Positions 60,201-64,000 of a stretch of DNA of 64,000 nt are shown piece by piece. The notes under the pieces are model-generated. The model was given only the letters and a program-made list of their open reading frames with translations, had not been told where the DNA came from and did not search any database. The translations under genes were made by a program, and so were the position numbers. The first letter of the stretch is position 1. Each line of letters begins with the position of its first letter. Source of the DNA: Pomacea canaliculata (Eukaryota > Mollusca > Gastropoda > Architaenioglossa > Ampullariidae); the NCBI RefSeq assembly GCF_003073045.1, contig NC_037602.1, forward strand, positions 9,038,464 through 9,102,463, given 5' to 3'.

Positions 60201-63200
60201 AGCTATACCTGCACCAACTTAATCTGCACAAACATATCTGTATGTCTCACACAATGTCTTCTCAAGACAGACCATCGCCAGTTGGAAAACATGGTCAGTT
60301 TTTTTTTCAGAGGCCAAGCTGCCTCATCCTGAATTTTTTGTTTCCCTGGTCCTTCTTTGATGCTTGACCAAGAATAAGAGAAAGGCAGCTGTGAACGCAT
60401 GTTTCAGCCTGAATACAACCATATTTGCATTGATGTCTTGAAGACACAGAAAATCTGTAAAAATAACAACTGTAGTTATTGACCACTATGACCAGAGAAA
60501 ACTGAAAGGTGATAGTGAATAAAATCAAATTTATCATTTATCAATGATGGTGACATAACAACATGATGATTGTGATCACAGCCTTACAACTGCATTATTA
60601 TTTGTAATATTCTTTTTTTAAATATGGATACTCACTTATATTTGTAGGTCTTCCAAAGCCGGTATATATCCGTCATAGCAAGAGCTTTGGTGTATCAGTT
60701 ATGATGCAAGCAGTCAACTTTTCAACAGAAGATATTTTGTACACATGCCTTCCTTTGTACCATGGTGCCGGTGGTGCCATTGGTCTGTTTGGTGTTATAG
60801 AGAGAGGTACGGTGAAGCCTGAAATGTGTGCCTGTGAGAAATGAAGGAAGTTGTGAATATGGTTTGGCATGAATATTTGTTAGTATGTGTGCACATTTGG
60901 TCATGCACCTTCTGAGTTTTCCTAGTTATACCTGAAAACATAAATATACAGCTGCAGAGAAAACGGGCTTTATATTTTCAAATGTTAATTAGTCAATGGC
61001 GTTCTTGCAATCATATATATGCCTGCATGTGTATATTGATGTGTAAATATGTTTCTGTTTCCACAGGGGCCACAATGATTTTGGCACAAAAGTTCTCTTC
61101 AAGGCATTTCTGGCCTGACTGCCGGAAGCATGGTGCTACAGTGATTCAGTACATTGGAGAGATCTTAAGATATGTGTTAACACAGCCTCCGGTTAGAGTT
61201 TAATTTTTTTTAATTACCCATTTAATACATACACTTTATCAGCTTTACCATATGTCCTATTAGAAGGTTGTTAATAAACCAAATCACTGCCTGCAATGTG
61301 GGGCTAGGTAATTAGTGGCCATGGCCACTGCGGTCCTCACTGAACCCAGGTACACCCACTCTTGACCGCTGCGTGAGGTTTTATTAAAAGAGGTCAGCAA
61401 ATTTTTGGTTTGGTTTATTGGCAATGCAACAGGCACGTTTAGTTGCCATCACATTTTTTTAGTCTGTCCGCCTTCTGGTGCTTTTGATAAGAAAGTTGAG
61501 TAATTCTTCTATTTTCTTTGATTTAATATTTTTTTAGTCTCGGCATGTGAACAGTAAACTTGTAATACAGAATTTCTAAACAGTACTGTTATCAAAATTG
61601 ATATTTAGTGTTTAGCAGCAGCTGATCAGCTTAATTGTTTACCTAATATTAACTTTCTCACAAAATTAGATTATTATTTTCAAAGATAATGCTGTGTGAA
61701 TTAGTTTATTAAATTATGTACTTTTTATGTATTTTGTCTAGAATGAACTGGACTGTGTGCACAATGTTAGGGCAGCAATAGGAAATGGTCTTTGCAAGGA
61801 CATTTTCATGGCATTCCAGGAGCGATTCAAAATTCCATTTGTGTGTGAATTCTTTGGAGCGACAGAAGGTGTGAAACTTATCTACAACATCGCCAACAAA
61901 CCTGGGGCCGTTGGACGACTGTCCCCACTATTGGTCAGTTTACAAAGATTTTCTGTGTAGTTTGATGATTAGAAAGTGTTCACATTTATTTGGAGTTATC
62001 TGTTGAGACATACAGCACACTTTGTCTACATTGAACATGATCTTTCATTCCTTCATTTGTTCTTTGACGGGTACAAGCGACGCATGGATGGATACGCCAG
62101 CTGACAAGGTCCGCCTCTGTTTTTGGACTAAGTGATGACTTATGCAGCCACTTCATGCTTCAGTTATTTGGACCAACTTCTTGGCATCCCGCCGAGCCTT
62201 AATTATTAGTTATGACAACAAGAACATGGGCGTGAGGACGTGCACGTGGCTAATGTGACAATCAACACAGTAGTCATACCAGCAAGCATGATACTGCAGC
62301 CAGTCAACAAGTTTCAGTGTGAGGTGCAATGGGTATGACTAAATCGGCACCAAGCTGTGTTGAAGCACTGACATTTTCTCGCGGTCTTTGATTGTGGAAC
62401 AGAAGTCACGCGCCAGAAACATTTTTAGCAGCCATCCAGATAATTTTGCAACGGGCAAAACTAGTGTTGGGGGATTTCACACATGTGAAACACAAAATAA
62501 ATCCAACAGATGACACGACATTTAAAGAACGTACAGGCAAAGCCCTTGTTACATATCAATATCTCGTAGAAGAGAAGTTTCCACATACATCTGGTATCTC
62601 TTAATGACTTAAAATTCATTGTGTTTTCCGGCACATTTGATGAACAGATGGAAAGAGTGGGGAGAAACGGTACAAGTGCACACTGTCGAGTCACGAACTT
62701 GTATTACTCGACTGCGGGCAGACGATTTTTTTTCCAGTTAACTACTAAAACGAGGCACGAGACTACAAAGCTTCCGGTTTAGTCACATTCTTTGTTTAGG
62801 CTCGCCGAGACTAATATCAGATCACTTCGCAAGAGGCTATGAGTTGGTCTTGGCAGACAGACAGCAGTCCACCTATACACGTCCATGGTGGAGTCCACAG
62901 TCTGCTGCACATGCACCTACTTCAAGTTGTCACCTAATTTTGACTTCACACCTCCTGCTGTGATTTTTGAAGTGGCTTGAGCTGGCCCATAGGGGAGGGA
63001 TATGGCGCTATATAAGCTAACACTTATTTCTAGTTGTTTGTTGGTTTGTTTTTTTGTAGTATTTATCGCTTACTGCATTTAATGTTTTTTATGTCAGAGT
63101 AAAATTGAGCCATTCCCCAATGTGTTGGTCAAGTTTGATTATGCCACAGCTCAACCAATCAGAGATAAAAATGGACATTGCATTAAAGTCAAAATTGGTG

Positions 63201-64000
63201 AGTACTCAATCCCTGTTTGTTAATGTGGAAAACTTCATTTTTTTTTATAAATCAAATCGTGACATAGTGTGAATAGTTTTTTGAAACTACAAAAGCAACC
63301 AGCATTTATATATAGCAAGATAAGTGAATAGAAATGTCCAAAGCTGCTGCAGAAATCTGTTCTTATTGACTGTATAGCTGATGAACAAACAAGGTAGTCA
63401 TATTCCCACAACATATCAATGTTACCTATAATAAAACCACACATAAAAAAGATGTGGGGATGTGAGCATTTGTTTGTGCAGAATCAAGGATATAATTGAT
63501 GTTTTGTTGTGGGAGTAGCAGAGGAACAAAAATTGATGTGTAATTATTGTAATAATTCATTTTGAGATTTACCAATGTTTGAACAACTTGCAGGCTTGAA
63601 GGTTGTGGTCTTCACTTTTTTTTGTGTGAAATCATGTAGACATTCTTCTTGCCACTCTTATAGTTGATTTATTTTCCTTAAAGAACCATTTTCTACAAAA
63701 AGGTGAAGACCTGATGAATTGTTAGAAGTGTGCAGTTGTCAGCATTAGTAATGTGTTGGAATGACTTATCTGGTTTTCCTTTTACAGTTTGAATATCATT
63801 ATTTTACATAATGGTCATTGATGTTGGCAGGCGAACCTGGTCTGCTTTTGAGTAAAATTCCAGATGAGATGCGCCAAGGAAAGGATACTGTAAGATTATA
63901 CAAAGCATCAGATGAAGCCAATGAAAAAAAGCTTGTTAGGAATGCTTTTGCTGATGGTGATTTATATTTTAACTTTGGGGATGTGTTATACCTAGACAAG
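57260..64000 (+). CDS. SLC27A2-like: Very-long-chain acyl-CoA synthetase / fatty acid transport protein, copy 4 (cut by window end)
   Basis: No defects in the part seen. Exons: 57260-57373, 58241-58490, 59177-59287, 59660-59875, 60648-60806, 61067-61191, 61742-61933, 63098-63197 and 63831 onward. The exon at 63831 should end near 64043, so its last 43 bases and the final two exons (with the [11 protein letters not shown] and C-terminal motifs) are outside the window. The ATG exon begins at 57245. P-loop YIYTSGTTG is intact. Copy-specific: GNGLCKD as in copy 3; ELFG-type site here is EFFGATEG; exon 4 begins [11 protein letters not shown] and ends FFVGHG; exon 6 reads YIRHSKSFGVSVMMQ and YHGAGGAIG. 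Fourth member of the cluster; nothing in view suggests a pseudogene. Confidence 0.9.
61980..63050 (+). mobile_element. Ty3/gypsy-like pol fragment and retroelement tail in copy 4 intron
   Basis: Between exons 8 and 9 of copy 4. At about 62460-62530 the + frame reads LGDFTHVKHKINPTDDT then TFKERTGKALVTYQ, resembling the short region before the RT domain of Ty3/gypsy polyproteins (VKHxIxxTDDTPFKER). The rest is disrupted. Near 62990 a GGGGAGGGATATGGCGC plus TATATAAGC tail matches the end of the block in copy 3 (about 52085-52110). Confidence 0.5.

Noticed and set aside
1-64000. CRISPR arrays, rRNA genes, intact tRNA genes, bacterial-type operons
   Set aside because: None seen. Intron-rich genes and SINE heads with A/B boxes indicate animal nuclear DNA; the tRNA-like heads are degenerate SINE parts, not tRNA genes.

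Overview
This is animal nuclear DNA: AT-rich, with split genes, GT-AG introns, 5' untranslated exons and abundant decayed transposons (hAT, Tc1/mariner, several LINE lineages, tRNA-derived SINEs, a Ty3/gypsy scrap). The gene structures and repeat types suggest an invertebrate, probably a lophotrochozoan such as a gastropod mollusc. The species guess is inference; no marker in the window fixes it.

Layout. (1) About 0.45-3.86 kb, + strand: the last five exons of a C2H2 zinc-finger gene with nine fingers in view and a long acidic tail; its 5' part lies outside the window. (2) About 3.9-12.4 kb: intergenic, with a 1.76-kb decayed hAT transposon (6316-8079). (3) 12465-19287, - strand: a complete 13-exon nicalin (NCLN) gene, 571 codons. 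(4) 19.3-23.6 kb: nicalin promoter, then LINE fragments and a SINE. (5) 23588 to the right edge: a cluster of four SLC27A2-like (fatty acid transport protein / very-long-chain acyl-CoA synthetase) genes. Copy 1 is on the - strand. Copies 2, 3 and 4 are on the + strand in head-to-tail order, and copy 4 runs off the window within exon 10. Each gene has the same structure: one untranslated first exon, then coding exons with the same phases and almost identical lengths.

Copies 1, 2 and 3 are intact (629, 629 and 628 codons) and keep the adenylation motifs, so they look functional. Copies 1 and 2 are head to head, about 1 kb apart, and all four copies share recognisably homologous first-exon/promoter DNA containing a DR1-like AGTTCA-A-AGATCG motif. 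Relationships among copies change along the gene: exons 3-4 group copies 1+4 and 2+3, while exons 5, 8 and 10 group 1+2 and 3+4. That points to gene conversion or unequal exchange. Exon 6, just after the ATP-binding loop, is the most divergent coding exon and a candidate region for functional specialisation.

GC-richer islands inside the AT-rich background mostly coincide with transposon relics. The best-supported mobile elements are a 200-bp hAT MITE with a perfect 8-bp target duplication (50480-50679) and a palindrome-rich family of about 175 bp with two clear copies (1005-1179 and 50293-50467) and one possible decayed member near 11.2 kb. All splice sites were placed by eye from GT/AG signals, reading frame and family alignment recalled from knowledge; no search or transcript data were available.
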